Counted from the first letter of the stretch, positions 25,799 through 34,758 are shown. The stretch is DNA of 64,000 bases from Pseudomonas capeferrum (GCF_013523055.1 NZ_JAAMQM010000022.1:44602-108601), one strand, 5' to 3'. Numbers and translations are program-made. Notes: a model not told the origin generated them from the letters alone.

Positions 25799-26832
25799 CA
25801 CAACGGATGCTCGGGGGCGCGTTACTCGCCCTCGGCGTGCTGGGCGCAGCTTATGCCGCGTGGCCAGAGAACACTGCACCGGCTCTGCTGTGCACCGGTT
25901 ACAGCGGCGTGCCCGAGCCCCGCAAGGGGCCGTGGCGAGACGGCATGGTGCGTGTACCCGAGGGTGAGTTCAGCTTTGGCTCAGACCGTTTCTACATGGA
26001 AGAAGGCCCGCCGCACCGGGCCAAGGTCTCGACCTTCTGGATCGATGTGCACCCGGTCACCAACGCCCAGTTCGCACGTTTCGTGCAGGCCACCGGTTAC
26101 GTGACCCAAGCCGAACAGGGCATCGACGTCCAGGCGGCCCCCGCCCTGCCAGACGCCCTGCGGGTGCCAGGTGCGATGGTGTTCAGGCAGGGAGCGGACG
26201 TACTGCGGCCCGGCTGGCAATTCGTCGCCGGGGCAAGCTGGCGCCATCCCCAGGGGCCCGGCAGCGACTGGGTCGGGCGGGAAAACCATCCGGTGGTGCA
26301 GGTAACCTTGCGTGATGCGCGGGCCTACGCCCGCTGGGCCGGGCGGAAGCTGCCCACCGAGGCGCAGATGGAATATGCGATGCGTGGTGGCCTCCAAGAC
26401 GCGGACTTCAGTTGGGGCCCTACCGAGCTACCCAATGGCAAACCCATGGCCAACACTTGGCAGGGACAGTTCCCGTACCACAATCAAGCGATCGATGGTT
26501 TCACGGGCACCTCCCCGGTGGGCTGCTTCGTGGCCAATGGGTTTGGCTTGTTCGACGCTGGAGGCAATGTCTGGGAGCTGACGCGTAGCGGCTATCGTCC
26601 AGGGCATGACCAGGCCAGAGACAACGCCGTCAACCCACCGGGCCCGGCGCTGGACGACAGTTACGATCCCGCGCAACCAGGTACTCGCGTAGCGGTGATC
26701 AAAGGTGGGTCACACTTGTGCTCGGCGGATGTATGCATGCGCTACCGACCCTCGGCACGGCAACCACAAACGGTGTATCTGGCTACGTCTCACGTGGGGT
26801 TCAGGACGGTGCGGGAGGTAGATGGGCACTGA
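25795..26832 (+). CDS. Formylglycine-generating enzyme (SUMF1/FGE), with export signal
   Basis: A 345-residue FGE-sulfatase family protein that oxidises the sulfatase CxPxR cysteine to formylglycine. Family features are GEFSFGSDRFYMEEGPPHRAKVSTFWIDVHPVTNAQFARFV near the start, KLPTEAQMEYAMRGG, GLFDAGGNVWELT and the C-terminal GGSHLCSADVCMRYRPSARQ. The two copper-binding cysteines are present as Cys309 and Cys314 with the five-residue spacing of aerobic FGE. Unusually, the N-terminus (MLGGALLALGVLGAAYAAWP) looks like a signal peptide or anchor, implying periplasmic maturation. It overlaps the sulfatase stop (ATGA). Confidence 0.9.
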   Translation: MTQRMLGGALLALGVLGAAYAAWPENTAPALLCTGYSGVPEPRKGPWRDGMVRVPEGEFSFGSDRFYMEEGPPHRAKVSTFWIDVHPVTNAQFARFVQATGYVTQAEQGIDVQAAPALPDALRVPGAMVFRQGADVLRPGWQFVAGASWRHPQGPGSDWVGRENHPVVQVTLRDARAYARWAGRKLPTEAQMEYAMRGGLQDADFSWGPTELPNGKPMANTWQGQFPYHNQAIDGFTGTSPVGCFVANGFGLFDAGGNVWELTRSGYRPGHDQARDNAVNPPGPALDDSYDPAQPGTRVAVIKGGSHLCSADVCMRYRPSARQPQTVYLATSHVGFRTVREVDGH

Positions 26833-27052
26833 AGCTGCGAGCTGAACAGCGTTCTGCGACCATTTCCCTTCCTTTATGTAGCTGCTCTCAGATCCGCTCA
26901 TCCAGGTCCCACCGCCGAGGGGCACAGGCGAACTAGGCAGTCAGCGTGGATCGGAGAAAAACGACCTGAGGCGACTTTACGCAACGGTAACTCTCCGACC
27001 TCGACTGGGCGCGATGTGTCGAGTACAGCTCACAAAACCTGCTAGCCGCCAT

Positions 27053-28303
27053 TCATTTATTGGTGGCATGACCCGGAGCAAGCCGAGCGGCAGCCAATTC
27101 GAACGCGCGCTTCATCTCCTCCACAACCTCATCGCTGTGCTCAAACGACAAATAGATCCGTCCATATTGCGATGGCATCACCAGCAGCCCCTCCGCACGC
27201 AGCGCCAGGTGCAGCGCCTCGCTGAACGCAGCATCGCCGAACGCGACGGCTTCTTCATACGTAGAGGGTGCGCGCTCAGACGGCCAGATGGCGAACACAT
27301 TGCCGTAACCGCTGGTGCTGATGGTGATGCCCTGGGCCTTGAAGATTGCCTGCACGGCGTGACGCAGCTTCTCGCCACGTTCGATCAACTGTGGGTAGTC
27401 GACCTGGTCTATTTGCTCGAGCGTGCCGAGCACCGCCGCGCAGGCCAGCGGGTTGCCGCTGAAGGTGCCGCCGCGCAATACCCGTCCTTCTTCGAAGCCC
27501 GCCAGGATGTGCGGCTTGCCGACGATCGCTGATACCGGCACGCCGTTGCCGATAGCCTTGCCAACGCTGGCGATGTCCGGGTCCAGACCTGCCTGCAGGC
27601 TGGCCAACCCGGCATGCAAGCGAAAGCCCATCAGCACTTCGTCGCTGATTACCAATGCCCCATGTCGGTGGGCCACGGCCTGCACATGCTGCAGGTAGCC
27701 TGGCGCCGGCATGATGCAGCCGGCATTGGCGAGCATGGGTTCGAGAATCACCGCAGCGATGTCCTGGTCTTCTTCGAACAATCGCTCGACGTCGTCGAAG
27801 TCGTTGAAGCGCAGCAGCGTGGTGCGCGCGGTGCTGGGGCGCTCGCCGTCGGCGAAAGCGGCTTCGGGCGAGCCGACGTTGCCAAAGCTGACATCGTCGA
27901 ACCAGCCGTCGAAGCCTGCCGCCATCTTGGCGATGCGCCCGCGGCCGGTATAGGCGCGCGCGGCGCGGCAGGCCAGGTGTACCGCCTCGCTGCCGGAGTT
28001 GGTGAAGATCACCCGGCTGAGTGCGCCGGTGTGGGCCGCCAGCGCACTGGCCGCGGCATGCTCGCGTACGTGGGCCCAGGATGGCGAGGCGGAGTCGGCC
28101 AGGGCGTCGGCTACCTGCGCGTTGACGCCGGCGTTGGCATGGCCGAGCAGTACGGCGCCGAAGCCCAGCGCGGTGTCGATGTAGCGGCGCCCCTGGTCGT
28201 CCCAGAGGCAAGGGCCCTTGCCGTTACGGATGAACAGGGCCTGGCCGTCGAGTGCCGGGAGGATGCGGGCGGCGCTGGAAACATCGCCTACGAGATTGCG
28301 CAT
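27053..28303 (-). CDS. Class III PLP aminotransferase (GSA aminomutase-like)
   Basis: A 416-residue fold-type I aminotransferase. The PLP lysine is Lys249 in IASVGKAIGNGVPVSA and the ring-nitrogen Asp is Asp221 in ALVISDEVLMGFR; FTNSGSEAVHLACRAAR is the phosphate-binding region. The sequence resembles glutamate-1-semialdehyde aminomutase-like enzymes but also beta- and omega-amino acid transaminases, so substrate is open. It is 70 bp downstream of a LysR gene; a cupin and an APC permease lie beyond that on the same strand, suggesting a pathway for an imported amino compound. It is unlikely to be hemL, since it is embedded in this accessory cluster. Confidence 0.82.
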   Translation of the reverse strand: MRNLVGDVSSAARILPALDGQALFIRNGKGPCLWDDQGRRYIDTALGFGAVLLGHANAGVNAQVADALADSASPSWAHVREHAAASALAAHTGALSRVIFTNSGSEAVHLACRAARAYTGRGRIAKMAAGFDGWFDDVSFGNVGSPEAAFADGERPSTARTTLLRFNDFDDVERLFEEDQDIAAVILEPMLANAGCIMPAPGYLQHVQAVAHRHGALVISDEVLMGFRLHAGLASLQAGLDPDIASVGKAIGNGVPVSAIVGKPHILAGFEEGRVLRGGTFSGNPLACAAVLGTLEQIDQVDYPQLIERGEKLRHAVQAIFKAQGITISTSGYGNVFAIWPSERAPSTYEEAVAFGDAAFSEALHLALRAEGLLVMPSQYGRIYLSFEHSDEVVEEMKRAFELAAARLAPGHATNK

Positions 28304-28373
28304 GAGTACCTCTGTGTCGTTGTGCGGTGCAGGGCTGACGACGCGTCAGGCCCTCTGAGTCGGGTTCGATTCC

Positions 28374-29279
28374 TCAGCGAGTGTTCCATGGGCTGCTGGC
28401 GAGCTTCTGTTCGAGGAAGTCGCGGAACACACGGATTCTCGGGCTGAGGTGTTTGCGGTTGGTGTAGATCATGTAGATCGGTTCGACGCTGTCCTGGGCG
28501 TACGCTTGCAGCAGAGGCACCAGGCGTCCTTCCTGGATATCCTGGCCGATATGGAACTCGGCCAGGCGCACGATACCGGCGTCGCCCAGCGCCAGGTCGC
28601 GCAGCAGGTCGCCTTGGGCGAAGGTGGCTTTGGGCACCACCGGCACGGTGAGGGCCTGGCCATCGACCAGAAATCCCCAGGTGTTCCACACACTGCTGAA
28701 ACCGAAGGAAAAACAAGTGTGCTGCAACAGCTGTCCGGGATGCGCAGGCGTACCGTGCCTGGCCAGGTAGGCGGGCGATGCGCAGATGATCCAGCGGCTC
28801 TGGCCGATCTTGCGGGCGATGCGCGACGAGTCGGGCAGCACGCCACTGTGGATCGCCACGTCCAGGCCCTGGTCGAACTGGTCACTGAACTGCGCGCCGA
28901 CCTGAATATCCACGGTCAGCCCCGGGTAAGCGGCAAGGAATTCCGGCAGCCAGGGAATGATCTGGTGCTTGGCGAAGGTGGTCATGGTGTGGACCCGCAA
29001 GGTGCCACTGACCCGTGTGGGAAAGGCCTCGGCCAGCGAGTCGGCCTCGGCCATGGCGTGACTGACCGCGTGGGCGCTGACCAGGTAGGCGGCGCCTTCC
29101 TCGGTCAGCGTCAGGCTGCGGGTGCCGCGCTGGAACAGGCGCACCTGCAGGCGGTCCTCAAGGCGCGAGATCAGCTTGCTGATGGCCGACGGGGTCATGC
29201 CGCAAGCGCGCGCCGCGGCAGAAAAGTTGCCGTGTTCGGCGGCGCCAAGAAACGCCAGCAGCTGTGAGTAGTTGTCCAT
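28374..29279 (-). CDS. LysR-family regulator (CrgA/DmlR-like)
   Basis: A 301-residue regulator with an N-terminal helix-turn-helix (NFSAAARACGMTPSAISKLISRLEDRLQVRLFQRGTRSLTLTEEG, about residues 18-65) and an effector domain. The SAISKLISRLE helix and the GVLPDSSRIARKIG segment place it in the branch with CrgA/DmlR. GGAGG precedes the ATG. It lies within a same-strand cluster of permease, cupin and aminotransferase, so it likely controls these; a strong dyad upstream of the permease (31595-31615) is a candidate site. Confidence 0.88.
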   Translation of the reverse strand: MDNYSQLLAFLGAAEHGNFSAAARACGMTPSAISKLISRLEDRLQVRLFQRGTRSLTLTEEGAAYLVSAHAVSHAMAEADSLAEAFPTRVSGTLRVHTMTTFAKHQIIPWLPEFLAAYPGLTVDIQVGAQFSDQFDQGLDVAIHSGVLPDSSRIARKIGQSRWIICASPAYLARHGTPAHPGQLLQHTCFSFGFSSVWNTWGFLVDGQALTVPVVPKATFAQGDLLRDLALGDAGIVRLAEFHIGQDIQEGRLVPLLQAYAQDSVEPIYMIYTNRKHLSPRIRVFRDFLEQKLASSPWNTR

Positions 29280-29375
29280 GATCTGCCTCCGGTGATCACC
29301 AGAATGCTGGCAGCGCCGCGTCGGGGTGGCAACCAGTGGCCCGAGAACACGCTGGTCGGGTGGCCTGGCGGCAGG

Positions 29376-29912
29376 TCAGCGAATGAACTGCTCGATGTAG
29401 TCGTCCGGCAAGCCAAGCGACTTGTAGTAGGCACGGGCGGTCTCCAGCTTGGTGAATACGTCCTCGTAGCCCACGGCCACACCTTGCGGGTCGACATAGG
29501 TATAGCCACCTTGTACATGGAACCAGGTGATCATCTCTTCGACGTCTTCCGGCACGAACAGGGTGTGCGTTTCCCCTGGCGGTTCGAAGGCGAACGAGCC
29601 TTCTTCGGCGATCCAATCGTGCTCCAGGTAGTACCAGCGGCCCTTGAGTACCAGCGCATGCACGCCACCGGTATGGCGATGACGCGACAGCACGCCGCTC
29701 TGGCGCACTCGCAGCAGGTTGATGTAGTAGCCGCCGGAGACACTCAGCAACAGCGGCTTGAACGACACCGAAGCGGTTACCGGGACCCATAGCTGGTCGT
29801 CTTCGAGCCACTTGCCGAGCACGCCGGGGTGGACCATATCGGGGGACATGAACGGCACCTGCGGCAGTTGATAAGGGATGGCCAGTTCGTCGGGTTTGGG
29901 GGCAATGCTCAT
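29376..29912 (-). CDS. Cupin protein, 2,4'-dihydroxyacetophenone dioxygenase-like
   Basis: A 178-residue single-cupin protein. The metal motif is SGVLSRHRHTGGVHALVLKG (His78, His80, with Glu replaced by a His at 84-85) and PPGETHTLFVP with a further His. The family includes 2,4'-dihydroxyacetophenone dioxygenase, which cleaves a C-C bond beside a ketone. The start at 29912 (MSIAPKPDEL) has GGAAG upstream; the longer frame has no support. It sits 154 bp after the APC permease gene. Function in this cluster is unknown, and many relatives have no assigned reaction. Confidence 0.75.
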   Translation of the reverse strand: MSIAPKPDELAIPYQLPQVPFMSPDMVHPGVLGKWLEDDQLWVPVTASVSFKPLLLSVSGGYYINLLRVRQSGVLSRHRHTGGVHALVLKGRWYYLEHDWIAEEGSFAFEPPGETHTLFVPEDVEEMITWFHVQGGYTYVDPQGVAVGYEDVFTKLETARAYYKSLGLPDDYIEQFIR

Positions 29913-29943
29913 GGGGGGCTTCCACAGTTGGTTTGTTGGAGTA

Positions 29944-29964
29944 CCCGGCCAGCTCTGGGCCGGG
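29944..29964 (-). terminator. GC stem-loop between permease and cupin genes
   Basis: CCCGGCC pairs with GGCCGGG around a 7-base loop, in the 154-bp gap after the permease. No T-run is evident, so it may only trim expression of the downstream genes. Confidence 0.35.
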
Positions 29965-30066
29965 GCTGCAGCCAGATTAGGGCTGCACTGCAGGGTGAAA
30001 AAGAGCTCGCTCGGCACACTCGCTGTGACCTGTCGTCATCGAAGGCTGCGTGCGAGGTAGTGCGTT

Positions 30067-31491
30067 TCAGGTGGCCTGCCGGGCTACAGGCGAGTTTTCG
30101 AACTGCAATGCACTGCGCCGGGCCGATAGCGCCGGCTGGCTCTTCTGCAGGTAGACGCCGATGGCTACCAGCACGGCTGTCAGCCCCAGGGTGCTGAGCA
30201 GCTCGGCGCGCTGCCCGGGAAACGCCGCCATGACCACGAAGACGCTGACAATCAAGGCAATGGTGAGCAGGGTCAGCCAGGGAAACAGCCACATGCGCAC
30301 CTCCAGTGGCTTGCCCAGTGCCACCAGCTTGCGACGCATGCACAGCTGGGTAACGGCGATCACCAGGTACATCAGCAGCGCCAGCGCACCGCTGGTGGCC
30401 AGCAGGAACTGGAACACCTGGGCCGGCAGCAGGTAGTTGGCCGCCAGTGCCGCCAGCGCGGCCCCCGAGGTGAGGGTGACTGCCAGAAGCGGCACACCCT
30501 GGGGAGTAGTGCGTGAAACAGCCTCGGGCGCATCGCCGCGACGTGCCAGCGAGTAAGCCATGCGCGAAGCCGTGTAGATGGCCGAGTTCAGGCAACTGGT
30601 GACCGCCACTAGCACCACGATGCTCATGATGCCCGGCGCCCAAGGGATGTTCATCGCCGTCAAAACGGCCTGGTACGAGCCCTGTGCCAGGCCTGGTGCG
30701 TTCCACGGGATCAGGCATACCACCACGAACATCGAGCCAAGGTAGAACAGGCCCAGGCGCCACACCACGGCGCGGATGGCTTTCTTGATGTTGGCTTTCG
30801 GGTCACGCGATTCGGCGGCGGCGATGGTCACCACCTCGCTCCCCTGGAAGCTGAACATCGCGGTCAGCAGCGCGGCGACGATGGCCACGTTGCCGTTGGG
30901 AGCAAAGCCGCCGTTGGCGTAGAGGTTGGCAATGCCACTGGTGGACGAGCCGGGCATCAGGCCGAGGATGGCCAGCACGCCGAGCCCGATGAAGCTGACG
31001 ATCGACACCACCTTGAACAGCGACAGCCAGTATTCCAGCGTGCCGAACGAGCCGACGCTGAGGCTGTTGCAGAAGATCAGCACCAGGGTGATGGCAAAGG
31101 CGGTAAGCCAGTGCGGCAAGCCCAGCCAGTCGCCGAGGATGTTGCCGGCGACGATGGCCTCGATGGCGATCACCAGCACGTAGAACCACCAGTACAGCCA
31201 GCCGATGGAAAACCCCGCCCAGCGGCCGATAGCCTGGTCGGCATAGGAGGAGAACGAGCCGGTGTCCGGCCGCGCCGTGGCCATCTCGCCGAGCATCTGC
31301 ATGACCAGCACCACGATCGCTGCGGCGATCAGGTACGCCACCAGCACTGCCGGCCCGGCGGCGGCGATGGCATTGCTGGAGCCCACGAAGAGCCCGGCGC
31401 CAATCACGCCGCCGATCGAGATCATCGTGACCTGCCTGCCTTTCAAGCCAGTCCCCAGCTTGTTGTTTGTCTTGTCTTGATCGCCATGCAT
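30067..31491 (-). CDS. APC-family amino acid permease (GabP-like)
   Basis: A 474-residue, 12-helix carrier. LKGRQVTMISIGGVIGAGLFVGSSNAI is the amino acid transporter (AAT) signature in helix 1, and GSFSSYADQAIGRWAGFSIGWLYWWFYVLVIAIEAI and FSFQGSEVVTIAAAESRDPKANI follow as in GABA and related permeases. It is first in the minus-strand cluster with the cupin, LysR and aminotransferase genes. Uptake of an amino acid or gamma-amino acid that feeds the aminotransferase is inferred. Confidence 0.9.
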   Translation of the reverse strand: MHGDQDKTNNKLGTGLKGRQVTMISIGGVIGAGLFVGSSNAIAAAGPAVLVAYLIAAAIVVLVMQMLGEMATARPDTGSFSSYADQAIGRWAGFSIGWLYWWFYVLVIAIEAIVAGNILGDWLGLPHWLTAFAITLVLIFCNSLSVGSFGTLEYWLSLFKVVSIVSFIGLGVLAILGLMPGSSTSGIANLYANGGFAPNGNVAIVAALLTAMFSFQGSEVVTIAAAESRDPKANIKKAIRAVVWRLGLFYLGSMFVVVCLIPWNAPGLAQGSYQAVLTAMNIPWAPGIMSIVVLVAVTSCLNSAIYTASRMAYSLARRGDAPEAVSRTTPQGVPLLAVTLTSGAALAALAANYLLPAQVFQFLLATSGALALLMYLVIAVTQLCMRRKLVALGKPLEVRMWLFPWLTLLTIALIVSVFVVMAAFPGQRAELLSTLGLTAVLVAIGVYLQKSQPALSARRSALQFENSPVARQAT

Positions 31492-31975
31492 TGGCTTGCA
31501 CCTCGGTTACACGCTTGTTGTTGTCATGGCCCCCGGCGAGACGGCCTTAGGGAGCAACCATAAGCGGCAAACGCCCGTCGGATTAGGCGCCGAAGCGTCA
31601 TACCCGGTATGACGCCCATTCACATGTGAGGCGAAGCGGTGAGTTCATAAGGTGTTGATGATACGGCCACGGTCGATAGCGGCCATATCGAGGGATAGCT
31701 CCCTCGTTATTCCTCACAGTTTTTAGTCCCTAGCGGCAGCTTAATTTCTGAATGGCTCGCCATTGTTCTGACTACTCCTCTAACGCTGCGCGGTTCTGTG
31801 GCCATTTGCAATCATTGGTGCGAGAATCCAATCCAACCCTTGCACTAGAGCGCTCGAGCCGGCTGCCATGGGTTCGCGGCCTATCGGCAACGTACGGCAG
31901 CGATCCTGACTCCAATCAGTCTTCGCGGCGCCATGGGCATCAACTGCATGCTTCACTTCTGTCGTGTGAGCCTTG
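31492..31975. other. Divergent gene-free region between permease and acyltransferase
   Basis: About 480 bp with no credible gene. It holds a perfect dyad at 31595-31615 (separately listed). The part nearer the acyltransferase is lower in GC and shows no repeat, tRNA or clear promoter that could be supported. Confidence 0.6.
31595..31615. promoter_or_regulatory. Perfect 10-1-10 dyad upstream of the APC permease
   Basis: Arms GCGTCATACC and GGTATGACGC flank one C, 104 bp upstream of the permease start. The length and perfection point to a dimeric regulator site, plausibly the LysR at 28374-29279. The inner TCATAC-N3-GTATGA resembles a LysR interrupted dyad but does not fit T-N11-A exactly. Confidence 0.55.
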
Positions 31976-33097
31976 ATGACTGCTGCCACCCCCTCCCCCG
32001 TTCGCCTCTACACGCTGGATGCACTGCGAGGTATCGCCGCTCTATGCGTGGTTTTCTGGCACTGGCAGCACTTTTTCTATGTGGGGAGTGATCCGTCGGG
32101 TCTGGTCGTCTCCCAGCAGCCGTTCTACCAGTGGCTCACGCCGCTCTACCACCATGGCGGAATGGCGGTGCAGCTGTTCTTCACCATCTCGGGGTTCGTG
32201 TTCTTCTGGTTGTTCTCGCGTGGTATCGCAGATCGCTCGATACGGCCCACTGCCTTTGCGTGGGACAGGTTCAGCCGGCTGTACCCCTTGCATATCGTGA
32301 CGTTCGCGCTGGTTGCCGGGCTTCAGCTGATGTATGCCGACGACCATGACAGCTACTTTGTGTATGCCTTCAATGATGTCTATCACGCGGTGCTCAACCT
32401 GTTCCTGGCACCGGCCTGGGGGCTGGAAAAAGGCTGGTCTTTCAATGCGCCTGTCTGGTCGGTTTCAGTGGAAGTCTTACTGTACGGGTCTTTCTTCCTG
32501 GTATGCCTGGCGGGACGGTGGCGATGGGTGCTTGCCGTGGGCGGCTGTGGGCTGGGCGCATGGCTGTACCCGGAGTCCTACAAGATCGGCAGCGGGCTGC
32601 TCTGCTTCTATATCGGCGGTATTACCTATGGGCTTGTTGAATGCCTGCGCCGCCAGGTGGGCGACAGGGTCTGCGTGGCCATCACGACGGTAGCGTGCCT
32701 GGGGGCATGGGGTTGTCTGGTGTATGGAATGGACGTAGCCATGGATAACCTTCTCATCGGCCTGTGCTTTCCGCTGACCCTGGCGATGCTGGCGGCGGCG
32801 GGTCACTGCTGGCCCAACCTGATGCGCTCCTGTGCCTGGTTGGGAGACATCAGCTATTCATCCTATCTGCTGCACTTTCCATTGCAGATCGTCTTTGCCA
32901 TGGCAGTAGACGGGATGGGGCTGTCACGATCCATTTTCTACCATGGCTGGACGATGCTGCTCTTCTTCGCCGTGCTGGTACCGATCAGCATGCTTGGCCA
33001 CCGCATGCTGGAGCGGCCGGCGCAACGCTTCTTGCGTCAGCGGATGGGTGAAGATGTGGGTGTATCGAGGAGAAGCGAACGTTCGGCTATCGGCTGA
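31976..33097 (+). CDS. Acyltransferase 3 family membrane protein (OafA/YrhL-like)
   Basis: A 373-residue polytopic protein. LDALRGIAALCVVFWHWQHFF carries the family's N-terminal R and catalytic-type His, and FFTISGFVFFWLFSRGI and AWDRFSRLYPLHI follow as in OafA/NodX-type O-acyltransferases; about ten helices are visible. The ATG at 31976 is preferred over the preceding in-frame TTG. Members move acetyl or other acyl groups onto surface sugars. It lies at the edge of a polysaccharide locus, so O-acetylation of the O-antigen or a lipid-linked sugar is likely. Confidence 0.85.
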   Translation: MTAATPSPVRLYTLDALRGIAALCVVFWHWQHFFYVGSDPSGLVVSQQPFYQWLTPLYHHGGMAVQLFFTISGFVFFWLFSRGIADRSIRPTAFAWDRFSRLYPLHIVTFALVAGLQLMYADDHDSYFVYAFNDVYHAVLNLFLAPAWGLEKGWSFNAPVWSVSVEVLLYGSFFLVCLAGRWRWVLAVGGCGLGAWLYPESYKIGSGLLCFYIGGITYGLVECLRRQVGDRVCVAITTVACLGAWGCLVYGMDVAMDNLLIGLCFPLTLAMLAAAGHCWPNLMRSCAWLGDISYSSYLLHFPLQIVFAMAVDGMGLSRSIFYHGWTMLLFFAVLVPISMLGHRMLERPAQRFLRQRMGEDVGVSRRSERSAIG

Positions 33098-33150
33098 AAA
33101 TCCATAGCCACATTATTATCGCCTGTCATGTACTTGAAGTAGCGATGGCT

Positions 33151-33206
33151 CATCACTCGGCTGAGTGATGAGCGAGGCCGCTGTTTTATAAAACTTTACG
33201 GCCTCG
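33151..33206. terminator. Double stem-loop between two convergent acyltransferases
   Basis: A perfect 8-bp hairpin (CATCACTC, 4-base loop, GAGTGATG) is followed by CGAGGCCG...CGGCCTCG (8-bp arms, 33173-33206) enclosing the palindrome GTTTTATAAAAC. The position between two tail-to-tail genes suits a bidirectional terminator. Confidence 0.55.
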
Positions 33207-33235
33207 GCACCAAACACAGATGGCCTGGCTCAGGA

Positions 33236-34285
33236 CTAGTGTGAAATGACGCGCGTGGCGTTTTGCTTGCGTCTGGTTCCCATCCTGGCTAACCGCAGAA
33301 GCTGCTTCTCGACGACGAGATAGCAGATCACGCCTCCAAGCACCCCCACCACGACCGAGCCCAATGCATAGGTAATAGCGACTTCCTTGCTCGCTATTTG
33401 TCCGAAAAGCATGATGAAGACGACATACCATACCCTCTGTGAAATAGGATGCGAGAGGTAGAGCGAGTATGAAACTTCCCCGAGGAACAGAGGAATTTTC
33501 TTCACAGTGCCTTGAATATACTTTTCAAGCACGACAACGCCGCTGACTAACGCCAGCGATGGGATGCCATAAATCCAAAATCTGGACGACTGGTCTGCAT
33601 GAACGAGCATCAGGGTTGTTAGCGCGGCCATTACCAGCCCAGCCCCGACCTTGGGCCCGAGGTTGAGCAGATGCCGTCGAAAATAGCCGAGCACGACTCC
33701 AGCCAGGAACTCGAGGATGAGAGGCCCGGTATAGGTTGCAAGCACGGGATCCTTGAAATTCACGAGCATCCCGCACAAGGCCAGGCCACTGAACAGCATG
33801 ACGATGAAGGTGAACCTCTTGCGCATGTCATCTATGAGCAGGCCGAACCCGAAGAGGAAGTAGAAGAACATTTCGTAAATGAGCGTCCAGCCTATGGTGT
33901 AGACGGGCGTCACATCACCGACATCGGGGTTTTGCGCGGGGATGAAAAGCAATGACTTGAGGATGAAAACGGGATCGATGCCCCTCGAGTTGAAGAACAA
34001 GGACGGCAAGATGAGCGCAGCGGAAATGATCAGGAGTGTGAAGAACCAGTAAAGCGGGGCGACACGTAGTACCCGTGCCCACCAGAAATGCAATGTGCCC
34101 TTTCTCTTGTTATCCGTCGTTATCCACATTACGAATCCAGATATCACGAAGAAGATATCGACACCGAAATCGCCTACGGGATTCTGGAAATAGGGGGCAA
34201 CGGCGGCCATGACCAGTGAGTGATAGACAATTACAAAGAGCGCGGCCAGGCCGCGCAGGTACTGAATTCCGTAATACTTTTCCAT
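33236..34285 (-). CDS. Acyltransferase 3 family membrane protein, second copy type
   Basis: A 349-residue polytopic acyltransferase. IQYLRGLAALFVIVYHSLVMAAV carries the R...H pair, then FGVDIFFVISGFVMWITT and FWWARVLRVAPLYWFFT; the C-terminal SYSLYLSHPISQRVWYVV helix is family-typical. It is distinct from the neighbour at 31976 in sequence and in base composition, being visibly more AT-rich than its surroundings, which suggests later acquisition. It likely acylates a surface glycan. Confidence 0.87.
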   Translation of the reverse strand: MEKYYGIQYLRGLAALFVIVYHSLVMAAVAPYFQNPVGDFGVDIFFVISGFVMWITTDNKRKGTLHFWWARVLRVAPLYWFFTLLIISAALILPSLFFNSRGIDPVFILKSLLFIPAQNPDVGDVTPVYTIGWTLIYEMFFYFLFGFGLLIDDMRKRFTFIVMLFSGLALCGMLVNFKDPVLATYTGPLILEFLAGVVLGYFRRHLLNLGPKVGAGLVMAALTTLMLVHADQSSRFWIYGIPSLALVSGVVVLEKYIQGTVKKIPLFLGEVSYSLYLSHPISQRVWYVVFIMLFGQIASKEVAITYALGSVVVGVLGGVICYLVVEKQLLRLARMGTRRKQNATRVISH

Positions 34286-34723
34286 TGAACGTCCATTTAA
34301 TTTTTTGCGGTTTGTTCAGTGAGGCTTTCGCTTTGTTCAATCTGCCAAGGAGGCGAAGCGACATTATCCCTCGGGGCACAGGCAGGCTTCAATGGGCTAC
34401 ACGGTGAGTGTGACCGTCAATATGTAACATGTTTGGGACAAGCGCGGCCTTGAAGCTGTAGGACTTGCTTGGCAGTGAACCATCTCGACTCTGCAAGATA
34501 GTGGTGAAAAGGCTGTGCCACCATCGCTCTCGCGTGGGCCGGCTAGTTGGTGTTGCAGGCCAGGCCTGCGGCCTCGATCGCAGGCGGTCCGGCGTCCCGG
34601 CAAGCCAACTCACCACCGGGGACGTGTGAATCAGGAAGGCCGGTGTTGTATTCAGTTCGCACATTGCATGCACGTGTGAGAGGGCTTTGGGGACACTAGG
34701 CGTTCTGTGAGGGGTGGAGGTTC
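34286..34723. other. Gene-free region upstream of the second acyltransferase
   Basis: About 440 bp without a supported gene. It contains the promoter region of the 33236-34285 gene and a 15-bp palindrome (GCAGGCC-A-GGCCTGC, 34555-34569). No known element was recognised. Confidence 0.5.
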
Positions 34724-34746
34724 TGTGGGCGCGGGCTGCGCCCACA
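34724..34746 (-). terminator. Stem-loop after the GT-C-like gene
   Basis: TGTGGGCG pairs perfectly with CGCCCACA around 7 bases, 12 bp downstream of the stop of the gene at 34759. No T-run is present. Confidence 0.45.
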
Positions 34747-34758
34747 GGGCTCCAGGGC

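Noticed and set aside
31752..31976. 74-codon plus-strand frame before the acyltransferase
   Set aside because: There is no ribosome site and no recognisable sequence; it is more likely part of the leader or promoter region.
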